NCBI RefSeq assembly: GCF_011745365.1
Contig: NW_024468913.1
Span: 310,001 to 374,000, forward strand
Direction: 5' to 3'
DNA: 64,000 nucleotides
DNA from: Cryphonectria parasitica EP155
Taxonomy: Eukaryota; Ascomycota; Sordariomycetes; Diaporthales; Cryphonectriaceae
Shown in pieces: positions 43,880 to 56,372 of this stretch (positions are counted from its first letter, which is position 1; each line of letters begins with the position of its first letter). The position numbers were made by a program, and so were the translations under genes. The notes under the pieces were generated by a model that ran no database searches, had not been told where the DNA came from, and saw only the letters and a list, made by a program, of their open reading frames with translations.

Positions 43880-46280
43880 GAATGAGACGAAGGTTGTTCG
43901 AGGAGATCGGTAACCAGACTGAGGAGTGCAGTACTGAGGTAAAGGAGACACAGTGCAAGACGGTGTATGTCTTTGTGCGTGTGTATGTGTGCGTGTGCGT
44001 GTGCGTGTGCGTGGGTTCGTCCTCGTCTATGTGTATGCCCTCGCAGCGTCTTTCAAGGTTAGGAAAAGATAGAGGTGTCTCTGAATGTCTCGTGTGAGTT
44101 TGGTTGCAGAGAGACGAAGGGAGATTTACATAGATGATGAGGGCTTTTGTCAGATGATGAAATGATATACTGTAGCATTAGCGAGACGCACCCCGGATTG
44201 TGTTTGATTCTCATCTCCAAGGTTTCTTGTCTCTCCAACGCCCTCCTCGTTCCCCTCCTTTCCCCCTTATGGTCTTTCTTTTATCAGATCACTATACAAA
44301 AATGGCTGCTCTCAGCTCGGCTCTGCTCCCAACAACACCATAAGGGAGTGCTGGATGCGGTGGTTTACTTCCAACCCCGAGATGAGATGTTGGTTTATCG
44401 ACAACGCGCAGTGACAGGGTCTGGGTTGGTTTAGAGGGAGGGAGGGGTGTTTGTGTAGTGCATATGCTAACAAGAAGTGAACAAGAGCGCAAGACGATAG
44501 ACACCAACGGGCAGCGTAACGGACGAGTAAGGAGAGGCGAACGAGGGGGGAGGATCTAGAATGAACCGGGCGCAAGGCTTAGCCGAGACAGACGGACAAA
44601 CACGTGGTAATCACCCACTATCCCAGTGCCGGGCCTTTCTCTTTCGTGACCGTGGTGGAGCTCATTTTGTGTCCCTTCTGTGAAAGGCCTGGCTCGAGGT
44701 TGTACTATACGCTTCTACGGTATTTGTGTACGGCCATTGTGATGCGCCAGTGACGAGCCGCATAACGCACACTGCAGCCCTATTGCTCCTGTGGTGGTGG
44801 GCAGCGGCCGTAGCCGGGGGAGGGGCAAGGGAAAAGAGAAAAGAGAAAAGCGGACACCCAGAGGAGTGGGGATATGGATGGATGGGATTGGTTCTAGTTT
44901 GAGGACAAGCAAGAAGAAGAGGAGAGCCAGGGAAAGTCAAAAGGGTGGGCGACATCGTTCCTGGAGGATGCCACACCCTGTCGATTCCATTGGCCATACA
45001 GACGCGTCCACGCTGGCAGGGCCCCCCCTCTGCACCCCCCCTGGTACATACGTCTGTTGCTCCATTACGGTACATCTGCTATAGTACTTGCTTATGGTGC
45101 ATTACTATGTACATGGCACATTACCATTAGTGCTATCGAGGTTGAGTACTACGAACGGAAAGTGAGACCACTCTTCCTTGTACTGTAGGATTCAGAGTTG
45201 ATGGCTTGCCGGAGGCCGAATTAGGATGGGAGGGGGGGGAGGAATGCGATCTGGACCGGATCCCTCGTGATGCAGTGGAGATGGAGAGAAACGGAACAAA
45301 AGATAGGGAAAATAAAGAAGAAAGCATAGCAAGGTGGAGGAGGAGGAGAGGCGAAGTTAAAAGAATGGACGCGGAGTTCGTTCCGGCCACTGGTTCTGGG
45401 CCCACACTGCGAGGACCCTCCTTTTAGAATTTCAAGTCACAGTACATAGTTACCGTCACATGTGCACACACACACACATATACACACCCTGGGATCCAAC
45501 GGACCGCGTCTGGTCTCTTGAAAGCCCTGCAGCGAGCCGTCTTGTTGTGGAAACATGCCCGCTGCAGCCTGAATGGAAAAGCGTCTCGCTAAAGCAATGG
45601 CTGTCGTGCTCATACCGCGTAATCATACGAGTGAGGAACCCTGCCGACCCATCTCGGCAAAGGAGGAGAGAGTCACGCTCGGCATCAAGGAAAACAGAGT
45701 GGGGTTCAGCTCTCGGGACGTGCACTCGTTCAGCTAGCCATAAACTTTCTCCTCTTCGTAAACTGAGCCTATTATTCGACTGCACCATAGTAGCTTGGAA
45801 AGACGTACTGTAGTACGTACTGCTCATTGATGCACATCTGTGCTAATGCGAATCAAAGGCTTTGGCTGGCCGGCCATTCTCTGCCCGCGACTTGTTCTTC
45901 TTGATGACATGTAACACTCACTCACAGCCCACTCCTCTCGCCTCTCTTTTTAAGTTTACGGATCAGCTCTCGCCGGCTAACCAGCCCACACCCGTCGGGT
46001 CAGCTCCCGACTCGGCCCCTTCTCGATCTCGGGTTGCTAATCGCCACGCCCGCCACCTTGTCCATGTCCTTTTCCATCATCCCAAACTCCCCCAACCCCC
46101 TTCTTCACCTTCAAGCTCACCAACAAAGCATTCAGCAGTCAGGCGGCGAGGGGGGTGCTGATGGGGTTTATGTTGCGAGCGTAGAGGGCCTCGACTAGTG
46201 GTTGGAGCGGATGTCATCAATCCTGCTATTCCCTCTCTTTCTCTCAGTCTTTCTTGCTTTCTCCGATTTCTTTCTTCTCC
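43880..46280. other. Long intergenic region, about 2.4 kb, no gene seen
   Basis: A GT-rich imperfect repeat (GTGTGC units) lies at about 43974-44012, in the Clr5 gene's upstream region. The rest has only short open frames of no recognised kind, with purine-rich tracts at 44820-44870 and 45290-45360. It borders the decayed maleylacetate reductase. Confidence 0.5.
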
Positions 46281-46559
46281 TTTGACTACCAGATACGACT
46301 TGATAGCAATGAAATTTTGTCGGCGTGGGTGATAGCACTGACACCGCTCACCTCGCTCATCCCCACGGGGAAGGGTCATGGTCAGGTCCACATCGTAGAT
46401 GGCGGTGCCCGGCAGAATCCTAGGATCGCTACGGGTCGAGTTCACACCGTCTGATGTCTTGCCTAGGATGGGCGTCATCTCACTGCCAGCATATGTAGTT
46501 GGTATGCAGATATGAGGCAGGCCTGTTCGAGACCAGAGAGAAAGCAATCAGCTCGCAGG

Positions 46560-46595
<36 letters not shown>

Positions 46596-47024
46596 CCCCC
46601 CTGCTCCCGCTCCCGGCTCCTTCATGCCCTCCCTCCTCTCTCAGTCTGCCTGCCTCTCGTTTCTAGGGTTGCCACCCAACACACTCACACGTTCTCATGC
46701 TTATGGCCTTACTTAGGCCAGTAGTGCTTCCCACCCCAAGAGAGACAACAAAGTATGCGTCCTACAGCCTCATGCACTCGAGGTCCTAGTCTGTGACATC
46801 TGTAGCGCGTGCATGGTGGCCTAGCTGAGCACGCCCGCCGCTTTGCCGTCAAGGATCTTCCCCAGTTCTTCTGCCTGTTTAGACTGTACTGTGGTTGAGA
46901 GGAACAGCGGTTTCGCCTGTTTCTGGCGTTTTAGCTCGGCGTGCAGTTTCTTCACGGTGTCACGGCCGAACAAGACACGAGCTGGGGCCACGTTGGATAC
47001 GAACTCGTTCAACATTGACACCAT
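46281..47024 (-). pseudogene. Decayed maleylacetate reductase (iron-type alcohol dehydrogenase family)
   Basis: Maleylacetate reductase converts maleylacetate to 3-oxoadipate in hydroxyquinol and resorcinol breakdown. From the ATG at 47024 the minus strand gives the family N-terminus (FVSNVAPARVLFGRDTVKKL) up to KAAGVLS, then a stop. ATMH in the same frame, and GVGSTTGLSKAISMRT in another frame, mark the next segment with further stops and a shift. An apparent intron carrying a CA repeat follows. After it come PHICIPTTYAGSEMTPILG and DPRILPGTAIYDVDLTMTLP, highly characteristic of the family. The frame slips again at VGMSEVSGVSAITHAD and the sequence then ends. The C-terminal half with the metal-binding His residues is missing. 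The gene is clearly dead. Confidence 0.85.
46561..46594. repeat. (CA)n microsatellite
   Basis: An uninterrupted CA run inside the apparent intron of the maleylacetate reductase pseudogene. Confidence 0.95.
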
Positions 47025-47873
47025 GTGTTGGTGAAACGTAGATGGGGCATTTAACGGATGACTGAGAAGTGGCTGATGTGTGTTCCAAATGAGCCGTTGG
47101 TGTCGAAGTTGAAGCATGCATGCTCTGCTCGCGTTTAAATAAAGTCAACGTCTATCATTCTATCATTCGATGTTGAGTGTCCAGGCCAAGCAACATCTCC
47201 AACTCTTACACCTGACCCACACCCAGACAGTAAAAGCATTGATCACCTCTTCAATAAGTATAGTAGTTGATATTTCACGGTACTTGACGTTGGGCTGCCG
47301 GTTAGCCCCCCGTTGGCCATGCTCAACAACCTCGGAGTTTGTGCAACGTGAGGCAATCCTACGGTCAGCCTCGGAAGATCAGCAATTGCGTAGAATGGTC
47401 ATGTATTTGACATGTGGTGTTGATAACAAGTCAATCTAACCCTACCCTCGAGTCCTAGTCTTCAACAACCTACAACAAGAGTCCTAAGCAGCCAAAAATG
47501 CCTTTGACTCAGGCATGCAGGCACTGGCCTTGAACAGAGGAAACTTGGGAAGTAATTACCTTTAAAAACACTCCCAACTGGAAAGAATTATTCGAATCAA
47601 ATCATACCACTTTTCAACTTTTCAAATGTAGATATTTCCTAATAAGAAAGATGCAACATCCTTTCTACACCCAGAACTGAGTCTAGTCCTTCATCCTGCG
47701 GACCAAGATAGAACCCCTCGACGCCAATAGCAAAATGTATGGAGCCCGAACCAACGACCATTTCTTCTTTATCACGAACCTTGGGTTGTTATCTCTCGGT
47801 TAGAATCCTAGTCCGTCACCATTGAGAATGCAAGAGATTGCATCCCTCCAAAAATACCAGGCCCAGAAAACAA
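47025..47873. other. Intergenic, about 0.85 kb, no gene seen
   Basis: It lies between the maleylacetate reductase pseudogene and the SANT/Myb gene. No coding, RNA or repeat signal supported. Confidence 0.45.
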
Positions 47874-48684
47874 CTAACGTCGCCCGTAGCCTTCGTTCCG
47901 GAGTTTGTTAAACCGGTCGTAACAACCTCGCTCTGTCCGGTCAATCTGTTTCTGGCTCAGGGTCAGCCGAGGACATGGATCATTGAGTTTCAAAACAGAG
48001 GACACTTACTGCGATGTCGTCAAACTCCATGCCCTTTCGTCGCAGTTTCCAGAGAATTGCCTCCTCCTCAGGACCCCAAGGCTTGCCACGTTTCTGTCCA
48101 AAATCTTGGTTAGATGAAGAGAACAACTAGGAACCGCCATGCAACAGCGTATTGCCTTCTTACCTTTGACCAAGGCCTGTCCTGTCGACGTCGGACGGCA
48201 TTGGGCTTCGCCATAGGGGCCACATAGATCTCAACAGGGTCCGAGTCGTAGTGAGTCTGCCCTCCCAGGTGTGATCAGTAACTATTACCATGCCCTGAAA
48301 ATAGTTCATCACCACAGCTACCAGCGAGAGGCAAAGGCCTACCTGGAACGGTGACTCCGGCGGATCATAGAACGGGAGAATGCACAGCGACAGGCAGTTC
48401 TGGTACCTGTCGCGAAGAAACTGCCTGGCATGGTCCCGCGCGGCCTGCACCTCGGCTTCCTCCTCGGCCAGCGACATGCCGCTGCGCACGTTGACGCAGC
48501 CAGGGGTGAGGCACTCAAAGTCCGGGTTGTCGACCTCGCGCTGTGTCATGAGACGTGTCGTGGTCCCGCAGACGGTATCGGATGTACAGTGGCCTGCGCA
48601 GACGTCCTCAGCGTAGATGATCTCCTCGCCGAGGCCGCTGGGCTCCTCGCAGGCTGGACAGAGGGGTATAATCTGGAAGCACAT
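47874..48684 (-). CDS. Small Cys-rich protein with C-terminal SANT/Myb-like motif
   Basis: Four exons in phase 0 (48684-48343, 48256-48164, 48093-48010, 47945-47874) give 196 residues. The N-terminal half has paired cysteines (LCPACEEP, then CAGHCTSDTVCG, then ECLTPGCVNV) that could bind zinc, and a helix (EEEAEVQAARDHARQFLRD). The last 60 residues, built over three exons, read RGKPWGPEEEAILWKLRRKG, MEFDDIA, then IDRTERGCYDRFNKLRNEGY, a single Myb/SANT helix-turn-helix as in fungal Myb-like DNA-binding proteins. It is probably nuclear. I do not recognise the family as a whole. The exon joins matter here, because the Myb motif is invisible in any single open frame. Confidence 0.75.
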
Positions 48685-50069
48685 GATTTGGGTGGGAAAA
48701 ATATCTTTTTACCACGGTGTGAAGCGGGCTGAGTATTGGTCTGGGCGCCGCAGCCTGATGGTGTTAGGCCTTGTATAAGATGGGCAAAAGAGGTAGAGCA
48801 GGCCGTAGGATGCCTGAGACCAGGTTACAACAGCACATTTAAAGTCATCTGGCGGTTCCTTTCCTATGCGTGCCACTGTCTATCTTCAGAATGGCGATGA
48901 TATCCTTCTGAAATTAAACACTGTGCCAAATGTTTGCCATCATTCATGCTCTATGCTATCCTTTGATGGTGCTCAAAGCATACATGCCTAGGTAGGTGTT
49001 CATAAAAGAATGTTGCATCTTTCAGTATAGTCTCCGAATCAATCTAGTTAAATAACAATGAAGAACAACCTTCCAAGGCTGCCCTTTCTCCTTGCAATGC
49101 ACCTACTTCTTCAATGTCAAATGGATTTCCTTCCTGGGGACAAATCATCAGTAGTGACAAGAAACAAAATCGCCCTCTCATCTCTCTTTAACAGTATTAT
49201 GCCAATCTCTTTAGAGTTGCAAGGCTGGTCCACTACCACAACTCAAAGTCAACACGACTAGACAAAGGCCTTCTAGCATTGATGCTGGGAATACCTTGTT
49301 CGCAGTGTATATGCCCTTTACAAGTCACAAACTTTGTCAACCCCCATCATTGCGTGGGTGGGCATGCCAGATTCCCATGACAAGCCATTTACTGATTGAC
49401 AGCCGGATACGAAAGCGCAGACCATCAAAGCCAGAAAGCCACAAAACAGACGAATGGCCCTTGTTCATCAAGCTTGTGACCTGAAAGAGTCTGGAAAAAT
49501 ATCTTCATCGACACTAGAGTGGTTGGAGAAGAAGCGGGCGTTGTTCAACTGAAGCCTAAGGGCTCACGTTGTCCCGAACCTATTCCGTCCAATGGCATGG
49601 CAAAACCACCTAATTCATCCCAAGGCGCCCATGTGATCTTCCCCTCCATACCTGCGGCGTAACTTTGCGGAGTGATCACGGTTTGGAGTATCCATACCCA
49701 TGCTTTTAACCGACCCCAACACTGGCCATACACGTATACTGCCGTCTCCACTCAGACCTCTTCGGGTCTAAGTCCTTTTATTTTAGCGGTCTACAGTACA
49801 GACCGAGGAGACCCCCGCATTCGTTAGTAGGCTTGGTAGTCCTTTAGCATCTATCTATCACAAAACTGAGGTTGCTATGGTGTGTATGTTGGGTATATCT
49901 CGGTGGGGATCTGCTCGGTGACATTGCATATGGGGTCGCTTGGGTATCTCACCGTAACGGCCACCGTACCTTGGCTATCGTGTCTCAACGTCTCTTGTAT
50001 TGTTTTTTCTTCACCGAGACATCTGATCTAGTACTGTCCGTGGGCTCGTTTGTCTGATAGTAGGCAATC
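48685..50069. other. Intergenic, about 1.4 kb, no gene seen
   Basis: Divergent promoter region between the SANT/Myb gene and the TRI12-type pump. Only short open frames. Confidence 0.5.
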
Positions 50070-52451
50070 ATGGAATCGATTGAGAAGAACACTGAAGCAC
50101 CCTCGGTGACGAGGATAGAGACGCAAAACCGTTCACCAGATGCCGACAAGAAAGATGTTGTTCCCATTGAGGAGGAAGCGGTGCTGGACGCGCAGCATAT
50201 CAACCTCAGCTGGAGGTCGTGGGTACGTTACAATTGCTACTTCTGCAGAATCAATGTCACCAAACGAGAGGAACTTGCTGACAGAAATGTACGATAGCTT
50301 GTGGTTTTTGTAACATGTTTTGCGTACGTTTTCATCGCCTTCTAGAATTGGTGCCTAGATATGGCCTCCATACTGACACGCTCCAGAATTATGGCGCAGG
50401 TGTTTGTCGTCGTTGCGGCAGGATCAGTAATTGCTTTCATCGTTCGCGATCTGGGTGATTCTTCTATCTCTGGTTGGGTGATTCAGGTTCGTTGCGTTCC
50501 TTGTCCTCGTCCAAATGACAAATCGATGGCTACCTGATATTAACGGAAACCTGCTCTCTCCAGGGACCACTCCTGATGCAGAGTGTCCTGTCCCCGATTG
50601 TCGGTCGCCTCTCTGATGTTCTTGACCGCAAGTATATCGCGGCCGTCCCGCCCCTCATCGCTTGTGTCGGGGCCATCATCTCGGCCAAGGCCACCTCGAT
50701 GAGCATGCTTATCGGCGGTGGCATCCTCATCGGCACAACACTTGCCACCATCTCCATCGTGCAGGCGATCCCCTCAGAGATCTTGCCACTCAAATATCGG
50801 GCTCTGGCGAACGGCTTTGCGTTTATGGGTGGCGCTATTGGCGGAGTGTCAGTTTTCAATCCTTCCTCCCCTAGAGACATTGCCACATCCTCGACCTGAA
50901 GAGCGCTCCACAGCTAATGAGTGACTGGATGATCGGATTACAGTATTGGAAGTCTTGGTGCTGGTGCTGTGACCGACCTCAACGAGCAAGGCTGGCGATA
51001 CATCTTCTGGATGCAGGCAGCCTTCCACGGGGCCACCTCTCTTGGCCTGTTTCTTTTCTACTGGCCGCCCAGGCAACAACGATTACACCCGGAGATGCGC
51101 ATCAGAGACTATATCTGGGCTTGTGATCCCGTGGGTTCTGCGCTGTTTGTCTGCAGTGCCACTCTTCTCCTCCTTGCTCTAGACTGGGCTGGCGGCTCGT
51201 ATGCATTTTCCGATCCTCATGTTGCCGTTCCTCTGGCCTTGGGTCTTGGATTGTTGTTTGTATTTGCAGGCTATGGTAAGTTCATCTCCTTTCTTTCGTC
51301 TCTAGGTTTTCGAATCCACCGCCCCCCCCCCCCCCTTCTCATCCCTTCTCGAATACAAGAAGAACCTGACTAATACTTGTTTTAATAGAGTGGCGAGGGC
51401 GGTCCGATGGTCTCCTGGCCCATGTTTTCTTCCGCAACAACGCAAATTTTGCACTTTCTACATTTGCCTTCGCCGTGGAAGGCTGGATCTTCTACAGCGC
51501 CGTCAACTCGGTCGTCCCACAGATCATTCTCAATCTGGGTTTCCAGACCAACTCGTGGCTCATCTCGATCCGGCAGCTGAGTTACACCCTCCTCACCATG
51601 TTTGCCTCGATTCCGATCACCTGGTATGCGACGGCATACAAGGACATGAAATCACCGTTGATAGTCACATTTACTATATTTTTGGTTGTGTAAGCTATCT
51701 GACTATGCATTTCCTCGACGGCCCCGACCTGGAATGGATCGCAAGCTTATACTTTCGTCTTTCTACTTAGATCCATCTGTTACGCCTGCATTCAACCGTC
51801 ATGGAATAAAGCCCAGATAGGCTTCAGTGTGCTCGCGGGTATTGGACAGTCCGGGCCTCTTACTCTGCTCGTCGCCTGTGTTCAGTTCACAGCACCTCAC
51901 GCTTACCTGTCGACAGCCACGTGCGTATCTTTGTTTCGCTCTTCTTTCTATTCCTTCTCACCTTTCCCCTCCTTCCCTCTGGGCCTTTAATCATCAAGAG
52001 AGGACTATATTAATGTTTAGCTGTCAACAGAGGTATGGCCTTCTCTGCTCGAGCTATCGGAGGCGCCTTCGGTTCTGCCGTCCTGGACGCAATTATCAAC
52101 GGCCGTCTGGCCACGCACTACGCCTCCGCCGTAGGCAAAGCAGCAGTCCAAGCCGGACTCCCCGAAGCCAGCGTTCCCGACCTCCTGACTGCTCTTGCGT
52201 CAGGCGTGCTTACGGGAGTGGAGGGTGCCACGTCGGCGGTCTGGGCGGCGGCTGTGGATGAGAGCAGGTGGCAGTATGCGAAGGCTTATCAGCTGGCGTG
52301 GGCCAGCGTGATTCCGTTTGTCGTACTGGCGCTGGTGGCTGTGATATTCCTGAGAGGGGTTAAGGAGCTTATGACAGAGAAGGTTGAGGCGACGGTTGAG
52401 CATGTTGACCAGCAAGGTTTGGAAGGCTCTGGGAAACAAGACTTGCCGTAG
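50070..52451 (+). CDS. TRI12-type MFS efflux pump (14 TMS)
   Basis: Relatives export trichothecenes, siderophores or other small molecules across the plasma membrane. Eight exons (50070-50222, 50298-50323, 50387-50486, 50564-50847, 50944-51275, 51389-51689, 51771-51920, 52031-52451) give 588 residues, normal for the family. Marks include FAIMAQVFVVVAAGSVIAFI, joined across a 26-base exon, then GRLSDVLDRKYIAAVPPLIA, SEILPLKYRALANGFAFMGG, EQGWRYIFWMQAAFHG and LISIRQLSYTLLTMFASIPI. The donor of exon 4 is read as GTCAGT (50848) because it restores phase; a GT two bases earlier does not. A 12-base C run lies in intron 5. No toxin-synthesis gene is nearby. Confidence 0.88.
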
Positions 52452-52671
52452 GACTGTCAATACTTGTCTTGTTTTCTTTTAACAAGACGGTTCTGTACTG
52501 TACCAGGATGAAGCGACGTTTCTTTTTCTTCTCTCTTTTTCCTACTTTTCCTTTCCACCTTCCCCCTTCAGGAACCAACCTTCATATACACATGATACAT
52601 GCTTGTGTGTTGTATTCTTTTTTTCTTTTGATCTGCCTAATTACATATACACCTCTTCATAGTGCAAACTA

Positions 52672-53886
52672 TCATGGAATAGTGGAATAGGCGTTCAGAG
52701 CAAGCTGGCCACCAAGATGCGCATACAAGACGTTTCCGCCCTCAAGAATCTCTCCCTTCTTAATGATGTCCATCATACCAGCCAGACTCTTGCCCTCATA
52801 CACCGGATCCGTGATGAACGCCTCTGTGCTGGCGCCAAACTTGATAGCCTCGATTGTTTGTTCGTCTGTCAGAATGCCATTGTCAGTCAGCAGCCACTCC
52901 AACAACAGCCATAGCAAACAAAGAAAATACAAGTGCTTCAAACGAACCTGGTATGCCATATGTTCCAGCATGGTATCTGTCATCGAGGAGCACATCACTC
53001 TCAGTGATGTCGTCCTCACTCAGACCAATCTTGGCAGCAGTAAACTTGGCGATCCTCAGAACCTGATCGAACGTCTGCTTCACCTTGGCGCTGGCATCAA
53101 TGCCAATAATCTTCCTCGGCTTCGACCCGCTCTTCTTCTGCGCCAGCTTAAACCCAGCAATCATGCCCGCAAACGTCGACCCCGTCACAGCGCACACAAC
53201 AATGTGGTCAAAGAACACCCCCAGCTCCTTCTCCTGGGCCTCGACCTCGAACGCCCAGCGCGCGAAGCCGAGCCCGCCGAGTGGGTGGTCCGACGCGCCC
53301 GCGGGGATGTAGTAAGGCTTACGGCCGGCGCCCTCGAGCTCCTCGGTCAGGCGGGCGAGGGTCGTCTTGTGCTCGATGCCAAAGGTCGAAGGGTCGAGGC
53401 GCGTGTCGCCGCCCATGAGCCGGGAGAGCTGCAGGTTGCCGACTTTTTCGTAGCCTGGGTCGGTCCATTCTACCCAGTGCTCTTGTACCGTGGCCGCCTT
53501 GAGGCCGGACGCGACGGCTACTGCTGTTACGGCGCGGGTGTGGTTGGACTGTACGCCACCGATGGAGACACTTTGGTTTTGTGGTCGTCGTCAGTGAGGG
53601 ACCACCATATGATTTTTTAGGTGTCCGCATGCCAGGACGCAATGAGCACTTACAGTGTGTCGCAGCCAGTCTCGAGAGCTTCTGGCACGAGATACTCCAG
53701 CTTGCGAACCTTGTTGCCGCCAAAGGCCAGGCCAGAGTTCACATCCTCGCGCTTGGCGTATACATTGACCTTTCCGCCCAGGGCCTTGGAGATCTTGGGG
53801 AGCGGCTGGATGGGTGAGGGACCAAAGGTCAGTGTTGCCCGAGGGATAGAGGCAAAAGGCTCAGGAAGGGGAACCTCAATGGCCAT
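52672..53886 (-). CDS. 1-Aminocyclopropane-1-carboxylate (ACC) deaminase
   Basis: A PLP enzyme that breaks the plant ethylene precursor ACC into 2-oxobutyrate and ammonia; some relatives are D-cysteine desulfhydrases. Three exons (53886-53654, 53570-52948, 52865-52672) give 349 residues, the usual size. The PLP lysine lies in [16 protein letters not shown], and the nucleophile region [18 protein letters not shown] follows intron 1. Other marks are [16 protein letters not shown] and [13 protein letters not shown]. There is no targeting signal, so it is probably cytosolic. In plant-associated fungi and bacteria this enzyme lowers plant ethylene. ACC deaminase and D-cysteine desulfhydrase differ at few residues, so the exact activity is likely but not certain. 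Confidence 0.88.
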
Positions 53887-54606
53887 TATTGTTATTGTTG
53901 TTCTTAGTTTGGTGGTTATGCTTGTTGATTCCTCGTGGACTGATGATCACTCAAGCAGGCAAGACTTTCAATGCAAGGTTTGTCTACTTTTCAGTAAGAG
54001 GAACACAATGAACACTTTCTCGCTCTTGGTATATAATTCACAAATTACGTAGTGCCTACGGACTCTAAATGTGTTCGTCGTTCATCCGGCATCGGCATGG
54101 GTAGCATCGGCGTGCAAACTGGCCGTGGAGACAAAAAAAAAAAGGGCAACAGACAAAGGCCGGCATAAGAAGAGCCCCAAGCCGACGCCGGGAACGTTGG
54201 TGGGAATTTAGTATACTAGCTACAGGCCAAGCCGAACCCCACGTAAAACCAAGCCCTTTTACTCACTATCTTGACAGAATGACCCGACATTTTCGTCGAA
54301 CCATTGAAAGAGCCGCAATATCCCGTATAATTCCTAGCATGCCTATCGCAAGAAAAGGAGGGGGGATGTGTGAGGGGCCAAACAAACAGAATCACAAACG
54401 ACCCAGTCCCGAGACCGGCTATTGCAAAGCAAGACCAAAGAAAAAAAGAGAATCCCCACCCTTATCGTTTGACTCGTGTTGAAGGTTCTGGGAATGATCA
54501 TGGGAGCAACAGTACTATGATGTACTGACTCAGTGTCTATTGTGGGCGCGGTATCATGTATGGTTGGAGTATCCATTTATTCTGCTTGACAACTATTATT
54601 ATGTAC
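53887..54606. other. Intergenic, about 0.7 kb, no gene seen
   Basis: Promoter side of the ACC deaminase gene and 3' region of the second carboxylesterase. Nothing else supported. Confidence 0.5.
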
Positions 54607-56372
54607 TTATTGCTGTGACAAATCGGTCTTACTCCACCAGAACTCGCTCTCTTTTCTGCCCCACGAGTCCTCCGCGCAGGTCGCTGCCTTGCCCAGATCG
54701 CCTCCTATCAGCTCCTTATTGCCCAGGCCAAACACCAATGCCTTGGGCGCCTCCTTGTGATATCTATGCCAGACTGGCTTAGAAATTGTATCATCACCAC
54801 TTCCGGCATTGGGGTCTCCCTTGGTGATAAAGTTGGTCACATACGAGTTGATCGTCCGTGCCAATTGTGCCTGGTTCTCCGAGATGCCCATGACTTTGGG
54901 ATCACACACCTCATATCGCATGTTGTCTCCATGCTGCGCTCCGTTTAGGACGGTCGAGATGGCTGCCCACTGGTACAGAAAGACGGGTACATCGTCAGCC
55001 GCCCACTCAGCCGTCTGTCTCACAGGAGCGACATAGGCATAATGCCCGTAGGCCGCCTCGATGCGCTTATACTGTGCCCCTACGCCATCCCTCTCCTCCT
55101 TGTATGGGGAGTCTGGCACGGTGGCAGGGTCCGGATAGAGGGCGTCGATGGTCTGCAGGTCCTCCTCCGATAGCAGCGGGAGCAGCGTGCGAAAGAAATC
55201 CACAAACTCGTGGGACTGGCTCATCGCTTTATCCACGTACAGAGAGCCCTCGTTCCTCTGGAAGCCCGTCATAATGGGAACCTTGTGCCATTTACCCTGG
55301 CGCCACGTGTCAAGGGGCGGGCACGGGATCACCTCGCCGTCAATGACGGGCTGGAATGCCCATTGTAGGCTGGGATTGTACTTGTCGAAAACGGAGATCT
55401 GAGCGTCCTGGACCACCTCGCTGGGCAGGGATCTGAGGAACGAGAAGATCTCGTCCTCGGGCAGGTCGGCAGGGACGCCTACTGCAGATAAAAAGTCCTT
55501 GAACTGTGTCTCATGAACGGGGGCGTCATAAGGACGGACTGCCCTCGACGTTGACGCCCCAGACTCTATAATGACCCGGTTGAACAGAGGCTTCACACCC
55601 TCCTTGAAGTGCATGAGATGATGTCCAATCTAATATTCCGTCCAAATTTTGAATCAGCATATCTTTGCTAAAGGGTGAGCTTATACAGGAGAATGAATGA
55701 ATAGGAATTGAGATCGAAGAAAAGAAACATAGAACATACCGAGTGCGCACCAGCAGAGAGACCAAACAGTGTCACATTGTCTGGATCACCGCCAAATGCC
55801 TTGATGTTCTCCTGAACCCACTCAAACAGCAGAGCCTGGTCTTTTAACCCCAGATTGAGTACACCCTCTTTGGCGCTCAGCCCGCTCGGCAGAAAACCCA
55901 GCGCGCCAATTCGGTAATTGAATGAGACAGCCACAAACGGCTCCTCTGACCAGGCCACCATGGAGCTTGTGTTGTGCTGGCAGGATGTTCCGCGGTTGAA
56001 GGCGCCGCCGTGTACGTACAGGGCGACAGGCAGCAATTTGTCATCGCCAGAGGAGACACTACCGGCCTGACGAAAGACGTTGACCGTGAGGCAGTCCTCA
56101 CTGTAGACCAGCTTGGGCCCGCCTGGGATCAGCTGCTTGCCTGGCGCGGCCGGGCCAAACTTGGACGCGTCGGTGACGCTATCTGGAGAGGGCGGTAATA
56201 GCTGGGTTGGCCGGAACCGTCTGTCTCCCACAGGAGGGATGGCATAAGGAATGCCGAGGAATGCTTCCACGCTTCGAGGGCGAAGAGGTTCCTTGGGTAG
56301 CGAGATGCCAATGACCTTGCCGTGTTGAGGCAGCACCACAATGGGGCGACTAGAGTCCACTTGCAACACCAT
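54607..56372 (-). CDS. Type B carboxylesterase/lipase (second copy, divergent)
   Basis: An alpha/beta-hydrolase of the carboxylesterase B family. Two exons (56372-55740, 55629-54607) join in phase 0 across a 110-base intron to give 551 residues. Motifs are FLGIPYAIPPVGDRRFRPT, YSEDCLTVNVF, VALYVHGGAFNRG (oxyanion hole), FNYRIGALGFLP and the nucleophile elbow FGLSAGAHS, which falls exactly at the exon border. The likely catalytic His is in NGAQHGDNMRYEV. No signal peptide is visible. It is not a recent duplicate of the esterase at 24.2-25.8 kb, as identity outside motifs looks low. The substrate is unknown. Confidence 0.88.

Noticed and set aside
45456..46161. Open frames of 100-120 codons on both strands
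   Set aside because: Low-complexity Pro/Ser-rich or Arg-rich sequence with no family features.
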